From Mesocentrotus franciscanus (lineage: Eukaryota > Echinodermata > Echinoidea > Camarodonta > Strongylocentrotidae): a DNA stretch of 64,000 bases. How positions within the stretch are numbered: the first letter of the stretch is position 1; the number at the start of each line of letters is the position of its first letter. The stretch spans positions 9,469,973 to 9,533,972 of the forward strand of contig CP137679.1 in the NCBI GenBank assembly GCA_037976565.1. Reading direction: 5' to 3'. Below are positions 1 through 10,866 of the stretch, one piece after another. The translations under genes were made by a program, and so were the position numbers. The notes below the pieces were generated by a model that made no database searches, was not told where the DNA came from, and was given only the letters and a program-made list of their open reading frames with translations.

Positions 1-760
1 GAACAGCCTCAACAAGAGCGGATAGATCATGTAATAAAGAAATGAAAACATTCATCATTTAGTTTACAATGAAATACCTAGATTCTTGTTATTTTATGTA
101 AGAGGCATGCATTTCAAGACTGCTTTATGTCAATATTGTTGACAAATCAACTCCAAGATTAATAGACTTACTTTATGGGTGCGCAAACACAGATACACCC
201 ATTTTACCTCTACAGGTGTCAATGCGCAGTGCCACACATGTATTAACCCACACACAGTATACGCATATTAATATCTATGCGCACTACTGCGCATCACATA
301 CTTAAAATTCGTTGGATAGAGCTGGCAAATTTTGCGCGCTATTTCACGAAAAAAAACGTGTGATCGTCTCAGTAAATTTATCACACATGACCGCGTCTGA
401 CCAATCATTTTATTAGGATCTAGGAGTGAGTTGTATAAAATTGCTTTATGATAACTAGTTTCTCACAAAATACATGTACAGTTTCATGGGCAACTGTGTA
501 CATGTATATTCATAGGCAGAATTCAAGATTTCCATTACGGTACATCCTGCCCGTCTACATCTACGTGTAACCCTCATGTGGTCTGGTGAGAGACAGAACG
601 GAATTAACTATGTAGACAAAAATTAGTTAATGCCCTCCTGGCTCTCAGGGTAGCAGTATGATCATATAAATTTTTAAAATACTAACAAAAGCATGGTATC
701 ACTTTCATGCTGTGCATTTCTTTAAAAACTATTTGTGTACACGTATATCAGTTACTGGGA
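1..760. other. Intergenic or intronic DNA, no gene seen
   Basis: I see no coding exon or RNA gene here. The reverse strand of the first 35 bases can be read as a short open stretch (HDLSALVEAV), which would suit the end of the deoxyribosyltransferase-like gene further right. No AG splice acceptor precedes it, so it is not annotated as an exon. Confidence 0.4.
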
Positions 761-1118
761 GGGAGTGTCGTGGTCAAGTGGTTTAAGGCGCTTGACTGGA
801 GATGCGAAGGTCGAGGGTTCGAATCCCGACACGGCACTAATATCCTTTGGCAAGATATTAACCTGCACTTGCTACTCTCCACCCAGGTGTTAAATGGGTA
901 CCCGGTAGGATGCGACCGTCATTGTTGGTCAAACAGTTTTTGAGCGTCAAGTAACGCCTGGCTGGAATGCTCCCCAGGGAGTGGAGATTGTGCACACAGT
1001 GTGTGCGGGCAAGCACTGAATCCAATGACCGGGGTAATAGTATATCTGTAAAGCGCTTAGAGACATTAGTGGTAAGCGCTATATAAAAGCTGAATATTAT
1101 TATTATTATTATTATTAT
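761..1118 (+). mobile_element. tRNA-derived SINE
   Basis: Bases 761-839 look like a tRNA. An A-box-like TGGTCAAGTGG starts near 771 and a B box GGTTCGAATCC lies near 817-827, so this is an internal RNA polymerase III promoter. A tRNA-unrelated body follows, then a (ATT)n tail at about 1094-1118. The body segment around TTAAATGGGTAC recurs in the copy near 30731, and the AAGCGC...TATATAAA tail recurs near 2120. That makes it an interspersed family rather than a functional tRNA. The tail also resembles the 3' end of the LINE fragment near 29190, as expected if that LINE mobilises it; this last point is inference. Confidence 0.8.
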
Positions 1119-3054
1119 TTCATAAGAGACTGTACAACAAGACTACTTCTATCTAGAAGGAAAGTGATAAACATAAATGGTATACTTCTTCTGTAATGAC
1201 AAAGGGAAAGCGTTCTTCAACATTATATGAATAACATTTCAAAACTTGAATGACTTTGGTTTGGTTCCTGCTATTAATGGACACAATTAAACGAGGAAGT
1301 CCTTGAGCTTGCATTGGTTTCAAACTATAAAAGGGAAAGTATTTGGAGAAAAAAAACATATTATAAAAAATTTAAAAACACCTCCTACTCTTTACGTCAT
1401 TAAGTCTTCTAAAAAACAATTGCAAACACTGTTGATATCATACACAGAATAAACATAAACAAGATAAATAAGACGTCTCTAAATATCTAAATATGCGTCT
1501 CTAATATGCCTCCGCCTACGTGTAAATTCATTGATCAAGGATCCTGTGACCTTCAACATATCTGACCTCACAGACAATATCATTTAATTTCTTTAGTACT
1601 TTTACATACTTGAGCCCAGTTTGGTCAATATTTGTTCAATTTTTCTTCAGTTATCACAGTAATAAGATTTTTTCTGGACTTTGTAATACTATTATGACTT
1701 GTGACATTTGACCTCTTACACCCAAGATCTAATCAGTTCATCCCTGCATGCTCATACATGTTTCATCCAAGTTTGGTTGGAATGGCTTCAATGCTTTTCC
1801 AGTTATTGCGATAACAAGGTATTTTCTCTTTTTTGCGCTTTTACAACCCTATGACCTTCGACCTTTGACCTCTTCAACAACAAATCTGATCACTTCAGTT
1901 GTGTAGTTGTGCAGTTGTGAGTCGGTCAAGGGAGGTGCATACCATCTAATATTCCTTGTTTGTTTGATCCTATGTTTGACATAATGTTTAATCTTATTTT
2001 TATTTTTATTTTACTTTTACTTTTATTATTATATATATGCATGATTTATTGAATAAAGAACAGATTCACAATTTGTGTGTTTATTATAAGTTTTGGTTAG
2101 TAATTTTAAATCAGACAATGGTGCGCTTAGAAACACCAGTATTAAGCGCCTAATAAATGTTGTGTATTATTATTATTATTATTCATCCTTGCCTACTCAT
2201 ACATACTGCTCTTTGATTGACTTCTAAGAAATCACACCAGGATGTAATTTGCTTCTATCTCACCTATGGACATTATATAGAGACATTATTGCAAAATCCG
2301 CTTCCTAAATGTCTTGCTACATATCACTTTCGATTCCCTGGATTACCGCTACATTCGTTACAAATTCCAGGTATATTTGAAGGAAAGGTAATCAAGGCAT
2401 AGATTTCAAGTGTAGCAGAATGCAGTGGTGTCATAGTCCAGTTCAGGACAGGAACAACGCTTGTCTCCCTATGGTCAAGGAAGGGTGTGGTAAGTCTGAT
2501 TGAGGGGGGGGGGGGCTGAATCGCTGCTAAAAAAACTCTCCTGGTTGTGCCTCAGTCCACGACAGGACAGAGGGGATCTTGGTAACCAAAGGTTCTTACA
2601 CTGGATGTATTCTGATTGGAAGGGGTTATATCTCCTCATCAATTACTCCTGGTGGTGTCCAAGTCCAAGACACAACAAAAGTATTCAAAGCTACATGAAC
2701 ATGAACCCCTTGTTTCTAGAGAGGAGTGTGGCAAGTCGGAGGAGGGCATTAACATTCATGCTTCCAATTGAACCTACTTTTAAAGAAAGTTTAATGAAAT
2801 TTCCATTGCCCTTTGACACTACATGAATTGGCCGCCCCCCCCAAAAAAAAAAAAAACCTTGTTTGCTGAAAATTACATAACTGGCACAAGCTATTCATGA
2901 ATCTGTAATCATGGGAGTAATGGATCATGTGATATCGTAATAATCTAAGTAATTATATTGATGGTTAGGGCACTAGAAGTATACATTTATTCTTTACAAT
3001 AAAATACCATGCATCTAGACGGATGAATACGAATGTATATAACATCATAATTAC
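1119..3054. other. Non-coding DNA with degenerate interspersed repeats
   Basis: There is no supported gene. Around 1550-1960 lies a repeat built on phrases such as CTTTGACCTCTT and CCAAGTTTGGTTGGAATGG, a type seen in many marine invertebrate genomes (recollection, not searched). Around 2400-2770 there are loosely similar blocks (CTCCTGGT...AGTCCA...GACA), probably an old, diverged tandem duplication. Short open frames here lack codon-like character or homology that I recognise. Confidence 0.4.
2115..2185 (+). repeat. SINE tail fragment
   Basis: The segment TGCGCTTAGAAACACCAGTATTAAGCGCC followed by (ATT)n matches the tail of the SINE at 1040-1118. The tRNA-like head is missing, so this is a 5'-truncated copy. 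Confidence 0.55.
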
Positions 3055-3138
3055 CTTCTCTCCGTCGACCACCACTCCATCTGTGAGATCATGTATGCAT
3101 AGAATTACATTGCGATCTTGACCGGCGTAGTGTGCAAC
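3055..3138 (-). CDS. Exon of nucleoside 2-deoxyribosyltransferase-like gene
   Basis: This minus-strand exon of 84 nt (28 codons, phase 0 to phase 0) sits between an acceptor TTCTTTATAG and a donor GTAATT. It reads through VAHYAGQDRNVILCIHDL to VVVDGEK. The pattern of a hydrophobic helix, then GQxRNVxLCI, then GEK fits the middle of the nucleoside 2-deoxyribosyltransferase-like family, whose members have a Rossmann-type fold. It continues directly from the exon at 4547-4691. The following exon should lie to the left; I could not find it between 1 and 3054, so it is probably outside the window or too short to see. Function in this animal is not known to me. Confidence 0.6.
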
Positions 3139-4345
3139 CTATAAAGAACAAGGCATTGCAATGTCAGAATAAAGACATGATAGAGTATTTAAATATACAT
3201 TGACATGAAAAGGCCCTACACAACTTGCTTGTCTTATTAATTTACTTTGCACGCAGCCCACAACCGTCACACAAGTCTTCTGAGAACAATTGACCTTTAC
3301 TAATATCCTACAACACATTAATATCGGGTCATAATTTTGCATATCCTCTCTTGTCCACCTCAGTAGTACAAAGTTGACAGGAGTTCAAATTCATAAAGGC
3401 TCAGTTTGAAAAATGATGCTTGGTTTGGTTTGTTTGTTTTACCTGTCTGCTAAGAAAGCATGTGCATGATTTTGTATTTAAAGTAAGAAGCCCACTTCCT
3501 GGGCAGACTTCTTAGTTGCTGTACACATGCTATGATCCGTGCGATACGAGCGACTGTAGATCGGACGTGCACACAATACATGCACACACTATTACACGTG
3601 CGTGCTTCTATTACATACCACTAAGTCGAACTTTTTGCTCGGTCGCGAATTTTTTGCTCTGGCTCGCGATTATTAGTACTTGACAGGGCGCTTCCAACGA
3701 CAGGTTGCATGGTTGTTGATCCCTAACTTCTCACACGGGCCGCCAGGCAGGGATAACAGCGATAAATTCGACAAGAATCTTGTCTAGTAAGTAAGAAGCC
3801 AGGGGACTGTTAGCTTTAAGCCTTCTCTGACTGACTTGGTAATGAGGATTAATAACTTAACACAGGGCACTTGTACATTTACTTGGTTTTAAAAACACTA
3901 CTGTACCATTGAGCCATCGTACCTCATCAACTTCCGGCTTAGAATGCCTGATAACACAGAGGCATAACCAGACAGAAGAGGGACCCATTGTCAAATAGAT
4001 AAATAAACTAATAAATTGTTTGTATTAAACGTCTTTTAATAAAATAGGCCTATGCCTGATATGCATGGTAATAAAATTAGTTGGCTCTACTGTCGGGGTT
4101 TCGAAGAGAACCATACTGCCCTCATCTACAACTCTGGAAAATACTATTTCACACATGCTCATGTTACAATTGGTCTGCAATCAATTTACTACATTAACTG
4201 AATTCCGCACTTCACCTCCAGACCCAACACTGTGCTTACACGCAACTTCAACCCTAATCCTAAACCTAACCTAACACCCAATTGCATTCCTAACCGTTAC
4301 TCTACGTATCGCCAGTATCCTACCCCCCCCCCCTCAAGGCCATTC

Positions 4346-4530
4346 AACAGTACAGTCAAACCTGCTATAGCGACCACCAGTAGGCTTATAGAAAGACCAA
4401 CTGTCGATAAAGACCATGTTTTTGTTTCCCTTGAAACAGGTTTCTCACTGAAATATGTACTAAAGGGTGCTTTACATAAAGACCGCTTTTCTTGTCTCCC
4501 TTTGGGCGGTCTTTATACAAAGATTTAACT
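4346..4530. repeat. Short TIR repeat (MITE-like), copy 1
   Basis: It begins ACAGTCAAACCTGCTATAGC and ends with GGCGGTCTTTATACAAAGATTTAACTGTA. The reverse of the end (TACAGTTAAATCTTTG) resembles the start. A shorter relative lies at 21808-21908 with the same start and the same CGGTCTTTATA end. The inside has no coding potential, so it is probably a non-autonomous DNA transposon. Confidence 0.55.
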
Positions 4531-4546
4531 GTATATACTATGTTAC

Positions 4547-4691
4547 CTCCACCATGGAAGCAGCAGACCTTGATAGATTGTTGATGACGTATAAGAGGTA
4601 GTTACAGTTATCCTTGGCTTGAGCCTCTAGAGGGGGGTATCTAAGATTCCAGATGGGCACCACGAGGTCAAAATAGGTCAAGCCATTCTTC
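4547..4691 (-). CDS. Exon of nucleoside 2-deoxyribosyltransferase-like gene
   Basis: This minus-strand exon of 145 nt has acceptor ATCTTCCAG and donor GTAACA. The first base completes the previous codon and 48 full codons follow, ending in phase 0 so that it joins the exon at 3138-3055 in frame. The reading runs NGLTYFDLVVPIWNLRYP, then PLEAQAKDNCNYLLYVINN, then SRSAASMVE. The order YF-x(n)-W, then E-x-x-AK-x-x-C-x-x-LLYVI, then a segment with ASMVE is the characteristic core of the nucleoside 2-deoxyribosyltransferase-like family; the E of ASMVE is where the catalytic glutamate of the fold is expected. Earlier exons should lie to the right, but none is visible before the Polinton at 5681. 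Confidence 0.65.
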
Positions 4692-5674
4692 CTGGAAGAT
4701 GGAAAGAACAAAATAAACTAGAATTTGCATATATACAAACATATTAAAATACACACTCTCCACTCCATAGCAGCATTTTATATTTTTTACATTTCGATTT
4801 CAGAGCCTTTCTAGATAAAGTAACTATTCAAAGCATGATACAGTGTATTATTGCACCAGTCACTGTATGACACAATTCTAAATTTAAATACACACTCATC
4901 ACTCCATAGGGAGTATTCCAGCCATTTGTATCCAAACCACAATCATATTTGCATCCTATCAGGTACCTAATCATATCTTTCTTAAGCACACAAGTGCCGT
5001 GCCTTGGCTAACATCACTCAAATATCAAAAAGATACCAGTGGTCTTTTATCAACATATCTACCAATGGATGTATGCATGCAGAAAAAATAGCTTTTTTTC
5101 TTCTCTGCATGTATAATGTACAAATGAATACAAAAACATGAGGATGTAATGATGGAAATATAATAAGGTTTCATACTAGTAATAATAACAATATTGAATG
5201 GCTTTTTTTCTTGAGTCATGTAGAGGAAAGAGAGAGAGAGAGAGAGAGGGGAAGGGTAAGAGAGCAAACGGAGAGTGAGAAAGTATAATATGTCAAACAG
5301 AGGAGCATGTCAATAACCGAAAAAGGGAAAAGTAACAGCTTGCATTTCCCATTATTTACATGTATACATAGAGCAAACACAGATATTGGTAATAAAAGTA
5401 AGCATTAACTCCGTATGTTAATAATCTACCTTTTTTTCTCTTATTCGCGTCGCCTCATTCTCAACATTTACCTTTCGAAAATATTATGAATTGCAACATA
5501 AACACCCGAAGTGCAAATAATAATGTGAGAAATCAGCTTCTGTTTCCATCCTCGGGCTTAAAAGTCGGAACGGAATGAATGTTATCGACTTCTGAATATC
5601 AAAAATACGTTTTCGATCTATGGGCAAAATCATAAAGTAATATAAAACACAACAATCTGCCCAATCAACATCTG
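4692..5674. other. Non-coding DNA left of the Polinton
   Basis: AT-rich sequence with a (GA)n run at about 5228-5260. I see no supported exon. It is presumably an intron of the minus-strand gene or intergenic DNA into which the Polinton inserted. Confidence 0.4.
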
Positions 5675-5680
5675 GGCATA
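5675..5680. repeat. Polinton target site duplication, left
   Basis: GGCATA lies immediately left of the TIR and is repeated exactly at 20882-20887 immediately right of the other TIR. Six base pairs is the known duplication length of Maverick/Polinton integrases. Confidence 0.9.
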
Positions 5681-6000
5681 AGTAGTAAGATAGTCTGAAC
5701 AGACAGGGAGAATTAATTAACACCTAATTAGCGACTTACTTCCGGTCACTTCCGTTTTAATTAGTGAGTCATGCACGAGCCATTCATGGCTAATTAGCAT
5801 GAATTAAAAGAACAATAGGCCAATTAAGAGATCCTTCCGCCATGTCCGTCTTGAATTGGCGTTTTTCCTCTTTGACCCATTCATGAACAATGAGCATTAA
5901 TTAAAAGTAACAATAGACCAATTAAAAAGTTCCTTCCACGATTTTCGTCTTTGATCGGCGTTTTTCCTCTTTCATTGATTGTCAGAAGAAAGGAAGTTTT
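5681..6000. repeat. Left TIR of Polinton
   Basis: It matches the reverse complement of 20571-20881 almost base for base over about 310 bp. Differences are a few substitutions and short indels concentrated in the inner 100 bp, and similarity ends around AGGAAGTTT. It contains two tandem sub-units about 97 bp apart, starting at 5781 and 5878. Confidence 0.9.
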
Positions 6001-6815
6001 CGGGGTTATCGATAAACACATGTACACCGAGATGGTATTTTTTACGTGTAACTGCGTGTTTTTTTTTTGGGGGGGGCGGATGCACACGGTGAGTCTGCAT
6101 ACAGTAAAGCAGAGAAGTATAAGAGAGGACTGGTGTCATCCACGATGACTGCTCTCTCTGGTCTCTCTTCGTTGTTTAACACAATCGTGTGGCTGAAGCA
6201 TGCTGATGATACGATGTATGAAAAAGAGAGAGAGAGATAGACAGAGAGAAACAAAGGTATTTGTTTGTGTATTTCCTTTTGGATTAGAGTTGTTGGACTG
6301 CATGGTCAGTGCTGTGCAGGATGGTCTCATCTATTGAGAACGGTAGACTATTGTTTAGGAGGAAACAAGCGGACAATACGAGGGAAGCAGCATGTCCAAG
6401 TCCATTGTTAGGATCATGGGTGTACCTTCTTTGTGCGGGGATGAGTCGCAGGTAGAGAGGATGTGAGATGGGTAATGACAATAGAGTAAGTGACGCAGTG
6501 GGGCTCCTTTGTCATTGACTTGACCAGGAAGGGACACAATGCCCGACCAATGGCGGTGGTAAGTATGAGGTCACTCCCCCTTCCTCCCTTGTGCTACCCC
6601 TGTGATTGGTTTACGGTGAAGTATTACATAACGGTAGAAGTTTTATCAATCTGTGATTGGATGAGTGTTATGGTTGGGAGTGCACCGTGGAGTGGGCCTA
6701 TAATATGGCGGACCAAGACCTGTTTAATTTTAAACTTCAGTTGGTCTGTCGAACAATTAACAAGATGCTCTCCAACTTTATTCGAACGTAGCCAATTCGT
6801 ACATTCAGCATAATT
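6001..6815. promoter_or_regulatory. Polinton left-arm promoter region
   Basis: There is no convincing gene between the TIR and the polymerase start. The region has a G run at 6070-6077, a (GA)n run near 6223-6250, and three CCAAT-type boxes: CCAAT at 6547-6551, ATTGG at 6605-6609 and ATTGG at 6656-6660. A TATA-like CTATAATATGG follows near 6699. This arrangement parallels the CCAAT cluster plus TATA at the right end, so it is a plausible RNA polymerase II promoter for the polymerase gene. No start site is demonstrable from sequence alone. Confidence 0.45.
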
Positions 6816-7996
6816 ATGGTAACCACGGCCGAACTTGTACAGCGATTGCATGCCTGTACATGCCTGGCTGATGTGTCGGCCTTACGCGATGAGTTATACG
6901 ATGACCTCGAGCCAAATCATCACTGCTTGATCTTTGCCAAGATAACGTATTATCTAGGACAGGAGGAGACCCTTGATACAAACAGTACAGGTAAGTTGAA
7001 GTTATATTTGTGTATATCTAATTATCATGTATGAAATAATTTTGTTTGCGTCCAACATGTAGATGTATTTTTTCAATTCAACACCTACCTATCCGATCTA
7101 GCCATGGGTGGGTGTGTGTGTGTGTGTGTGTGCAGCATTATCGTAATCAATCGATGTGTGTGTGTTTATCCCTATGGAAAAAAAATACAGATCATGCTGA
7201 AGATAACACGCCTGCCCAAAGATCCTTCACATCTACCGGACAGCCAGCGGGGCATGTGACGACCAGGGACTACACGCAGGGCGGACCTTCCACCAGTGGA
7301 CTTCCATCGGCCAATCAGCAACCAGTGGCAAGTAGTGTAGCATCAGCGGTGCATCATGATACGGGATTTCAAACCAGGGACTACACACAGGATGGACCCT
7401 CCACCAGCGGACACCGATCCAAGCAACCCGTGGCTGGTGGGACGGCGGCGACAAAGACAGGAGGATCATCTTCATCATCGAATGCAAGCAACAAGCGTCC
7501 TGCAAACGAGACTCTTCCAAGACCCGATAATGATATACCTATGTATAATGTAAGTAGAGTGAGCCAGAAACATAACAAGAAGTTTAATGCCAATAGCACA
7601 GATTATTCCATAAGTTTTGAGCCTGTTGCCCGCAATGGGCCATTGATTGACATGATGCCTCGTGTGAGTGGAATGTTCGATGAGATTGTAAATGACATGC
7701 TTCAAGGTGCAAATGAGAGGGATTTTGTCAGGATAGTGTTCAATGCACCCCAGCTAGATAAACCCGTTAGTATGCCATTCGTAAGGCGTGATCAGCTTGA
7801 TAATAATGCATTTTCCACGAAACTCGAGACTGTGTTGCAATCGCACGAAACAGTTTCGCTGGATGAAAATGTGACATTTAACATCATACACCTGCAAATG
7901 CCAGAAGGGGGTAAAAGTTCAAAGAGGTATCTCAGACTGACCGAAAAACTAATGAAAATGAAGAGTATTATAAGGATAAAAAAACAGGGGCGATGA
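6816..7996 (+). CDS. Protein-primed DNA polymerase B, N-terminal part (two exons)
   Basis: Exon 1 is 6816-6990, beginning ATG at 6816 (MVTTAELVQRLHAC). Donor GTAAGT is at 6991 and acceptor AAAATACAG ends at 7190, giving a 200-bp intron with a (GT)n run. Exon 2 is 7191-7996, and the phase is preserved by a split GAT codon. The product is about 326 aa: a helical N-terminus, a Ser/Thr/Gly/Pro-rich linker, then a conserved-looking block around residues 195-320 ending in SIIRIKKQGR. In other Polintons this block runs straight into the CCARA motif that here opens the next frame. The stop at 7994-7996 is therefore a frameshift artefact or mutation in the A7 run at 7978-7984, and this is the N-terminus of the polymerase, not a separate gene. 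Confidence 0.75.
6991..7190 (+). other. Spliceosomal intron in the Polinton polymerase gene
   Basis: GTAAGT...TACAG boundaries join the frame starting at 6816 to the frame of 7191-7996 with matching phase. The read-through frame from exon 1 stops at 7032-7034, so the intron must be removed to make the polymerase. Confidence 0.7.
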
Positions 7997-8000
7997 TAAC

Positions 8001-10784
8001 ATGTGCTGTGCTAGGGCTCTCGTTACGGGTATGGCGAGGATAGAAAATGATCCAAATTGGAATTCCATTAGGCAAAGCTATGGGAAACAGGCAGAGTACG
8101 CACAAGAATTGCACACAGAGGCCAACGTCCCTTATGTAAAATGTGGCATAGAAGAAATTAAACTGTTTGAGAATACTTCTAGAATGCAAAATTACAGGGT
8201 GCTCGTTATATCGAAAGAGAATCTCAATACCATTGTCTATGCTGGGCCCGATGACAGGGAACATTCGATTTATTTATACGTGCACGATGATCATTATGAT
8301 CTTGTGACATCGTTGAGTGCATTTTATCGTAGATCGTACTTTTGCGAAAAGTGTCTAAAAGGGTACGATCAAAAATATGAACACAGGTGTGAGAACGCGT
8401 GCAAGCTCTGTCATAGCAACGACTGTCCAACACCAACCATACATGACCAATATCGACATTGCGAAATATGTAATCGTAATTTCAAAAGCGAAGGATGCTA
8501 TCAAAATCACACGGAGAATAAAGTGTGTGCTAGGTACTTTCAATGTAAAACTTGTAATGTTTTGTGCAGCGTAGGATTGTTAAAAAGAAAAAAAACAGAT
8601 CATATATGTGGCCAGACTCTATGCAAAGTGTGTCAAGAGTTCGTCCCGACGGGACATCGGTGTTACATGCAGAAAAAGAGTAGACCGAATGAGTCCGTGG
8701 ACGCTGGTATGACTGGTGATGCAGGAGTGAATGATAGTGGTGCTGAAATTAGTTCTGATGCGAGTGAATCGGAAGACGAACGTTCTCCTCAGGGAAAAAG
8801 GAAGAGAAGGAAAAAGAACAAGAAAAAGAAAAAGAAACGAGCAAATCCCACCAAATTCATTTTCTTTGATTTTGAATGTACGCAGGATTCCGGTACACAC
8901 GTCCCCAACTATTGTATTGTACAAAAGGCGTGTTCAAATTGTTGTTCCGGTCCTGTGAACGAAGAGTGTGGGATCTGCATTACGAAACAAAAAGTTTTCA
9001 AGGGGAAAAACACTGGAGCCCAGTTTTGTGAATGGTTGTTTGGGAGAGATGAGAACAAGGGGAGTACGGTCATTGCTCACAATTTTAAAGGGTACGATGG
9101 ACTTTTTATCCAACAATACCTGTATGACAATTGCATCATTCCCAGTCTTATCATGTCAGGGGGTAAAATCATGAGCATGACCGTGGCGTTTAACGCTATT
9201 CGATTCATCGATTCTCTTAACTTTCTACCTATGCCTTTGTCCTCCTTACCACCCACATTTGGCATAGAAGAATTAAAGAAAGGGTTTTTCCCTCACTTTT
9301 TTAATACCGACGCCAATGCGAACTGTGAGTGTGAGTGGAAAGCATTTGAATCCACATTGTCCGATCCTGATTTTAAGTTTGTCAATCCTCACCCTGTACC
9401 CCTGAACCCCCGCGCAGCCTTTTACGGGGGGCGCACCAATGCCAATTGCTTATATTATGAATGTAAGGAAGGTGAGAAAATAAGATACGTTGATTTTACA
9501 TCCCTGTACCCTAGTATCAATAAGTATGGCTCTTATCCAGTAGGGCATCCAGAAGTCATCACGTCCAACTTTCAGGATATCTCCGCGTACTACGGGTTGG
9601 TAAGATGCAAAGTACTTCCACCCCGAAATTTACTCCATCCAGTCTTACCCCTTAAAGTCAATGGCAAATTAATGTTTCCCCTGTGTAACACGTGCGCGGA
9701 CAATAGACAACAAACAATAAATTGCTCTCACAATGCGCAAGAGCGAATGCTCCACGGTACGTGGGTTTCCCTCGAACTCATGAAGGCTGTTGAGAAAGGG
9801 TACACGGTAGTAGAGATTGAATCTGTTTGGCATTTTCCAGTGCAGAGTCAGCACGATCCAAGTAACGATGCAGAAGGGCTTTTTACCGATTACATTAATA
9901 CTTTTCTCAAGATTAAACAGGAGGCTTCTGGATGGCCCGAGTGGTGTAAGACGGATGAGGATAAAGCCCGCTATGTTAGGGAATATCGCAGCAACGAGGG
10001 AATTTCCTTAGACCATCAGAAAATTGTCAAGAACAAAGGGTTGCGATCACTCAGTAAACTCATGCTAAATTCATTCTGGGGGCGATTTGGGATGAGGAAC
10101 AATCTCCCCAGTGTTCAAGTCTTAGATAGCCCTAAAGATCTGTATACTTTGTTGACTTCGGATGAAAATGAAGTTACAGATTTATATTTCATTAACGATG
10201 AGATGGCTGAGGTAAGGTCTATCCGGAAGGAGGAGTTTGAAGAGATAGGCGTGAAGTCTAACGTAGTAATAGCTGCCTTTACTACAGCCCAGGCACGCAT
10301 GAAACTGTACGATGTTCTCGATCGTCTAGGGGGTCGAGTTTTGTACTTTGATACGGATAGCGTTATTTACATTCAGCGGGAGGGGGATCCCCATGAATGG
10401 CAGCCCGCGTTAGGTGATTATCTAGGTGATTTAACCGATGAGTTGGACGGGGGTTACATTACCACTTTTCTCTCAGGGGGTCCCAAGAATTACGCGTACC
10501 AGTTAGATAATGGCAAGACGAGTTGTAAAGTAAAGGGGATAACGCTCAATTACGACAACCACCAACGTATCTCTTTTGATACTATGAAGAAAATGGTCCA
10601 AACCCTGGGGACGGAAGACGAACACACAATCACCGTCGTCAATAATTTTCAAATAACAAAGGATATCAAGAGGAAAAGAATTGAAACGAAGGTAGCTCAC
10701 AAAGATTACAGGGTGGTGTATGACAAACGAATTATCATGCCAGACTTGTTCACACTCCCCTACGGTTATGTCACAGTTACATAA
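8001..10784 (+). CDS. polB: Protein-primed DNA polymerase B (catalytic part)
   Basis: The 927-aa frame replicates the element by protein priming. From N to C it has a CCARA segment (residues 2-6) and a cysteine/histidine cluster at about 112-222 with repeated C-x2-C pairs. A Lys/Arg run at about 267-282 could act as a nuclear signal. The 3'-5' exonuclease motifs are FDFECT (about 289) and AHNFKGYDGL (about 358). Polymerase motif A is DFTSLYPSI (about 497), motif B is KLMLNSFWGRFG (about 686) and motif C is YFDTDS (about 781). All catalytic aspartates are present. The ATG at 8001 is internal to the conserved protein. The true N-terminus is upstream at 6816, separated by a one-base frameshift, and the same frame continues upstream to a stop at 7977. 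Confidence 0.95.
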   Translation: MCCARALVTGMARIENDPNWNSIRQSYGKQAEYAQELHTEANVPYVKCGIEEIKLFENTSRMQNYRVLVISKENLNTIVYAGPDDREHSIYLYVHDDHYDLVTSLSAFYRRSYFCEKCLKGYDQKYEHRCENACKLCHSNDCPTPTIHDQYRHCEICNRNFKSEGCYQNHTENKVCARYFQCKTCNVLCSVGLLKRKKTDHICGQTLCKVCQEFVPTGHRCYMQKKSRPNESVDAGMTGDAGVNDSGAEISSDASESEDERSPQGKRKRRKKNKKKKKKRANPTKFIFFDFECTQDSGTHVPNYCIVQKACSNCCSGPVNEECGICITKQKVFKGKNTGAQFCEWLFGRDENKGSTVIAHNFKGYDGLFIQQYLYDNCIIPSLIMSGGKIMSMTVAFNAIRFIDSLNFLPMPLSSLPPTFGIEELKKGFFPHFFNTDANANCECEWKAFESTLSDPDFKFVNPHPVPLNPRAAFYGGRTNANCLYYECKEGEKIRYVDFTSLYPSINKYGSYPVGHPEVITSNFQDISAYYGLVRCKVLPPRNLLHPVLPLKVNGKLMFPLCNTCADNRQQTINCSHNAQERMLHGTWVSLELMKAVEKGYTVVEIESVWHFPVQSQHDPSNDAEGLFTDYINTFLKIKQEASGWPEWCKTDEDKARYVREYRSNEGISLDHQKIVKNKGLRSLSKLMLNSFWGRFGMRNNLPSVQVLDSPKDLYTLLTSDENEVTDLYFINDEMAEVRSIRKEEFEEIGVKSNVVIAAFTTAQARMKLYDVLDRLGGRVLYFDTDSVIYIQREGDPHEWQPALGDYLGDLTDELDGGYITTFLSGGPKNYAYQLDNGKTSCKVKGITLNYDNHQRISFDTMKKMVQTLGTEDEHTITVVNNFQITKDIKRKRIETKVAHKDYRVVYDKRIIMPDLFTLPYGYVTVT

Positions 10785-10866
10785 AGAAGTCTCATTGAAG
10801 ATGGTATAAATAATATGTTTACTGCATTCTGCTTTCATTCTTTGCATTTTCTCTCGCTCTGTAAAC

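Noticed and set aside
1..35. Minus-strand HDLSALVEAV reading as a last exon of the deoxyribosyltransferase-like gene
   Set aside because: No AG acceptor precedes it; only an AC dinucleotide is present and no U12 branch point is visible.
761..839. Functional tRNA gene
   Set aside because: It is followed by a conserved SINE body and an ATT tail, and relatives exist in the window, so it is a SINE head.
6490..6813. 107-aa plus-strand ORF inside the Polinton left promoter region
   Set aside because: No recognisable family, overlaps CCAAT boxes, and ends just before the polymerase start.
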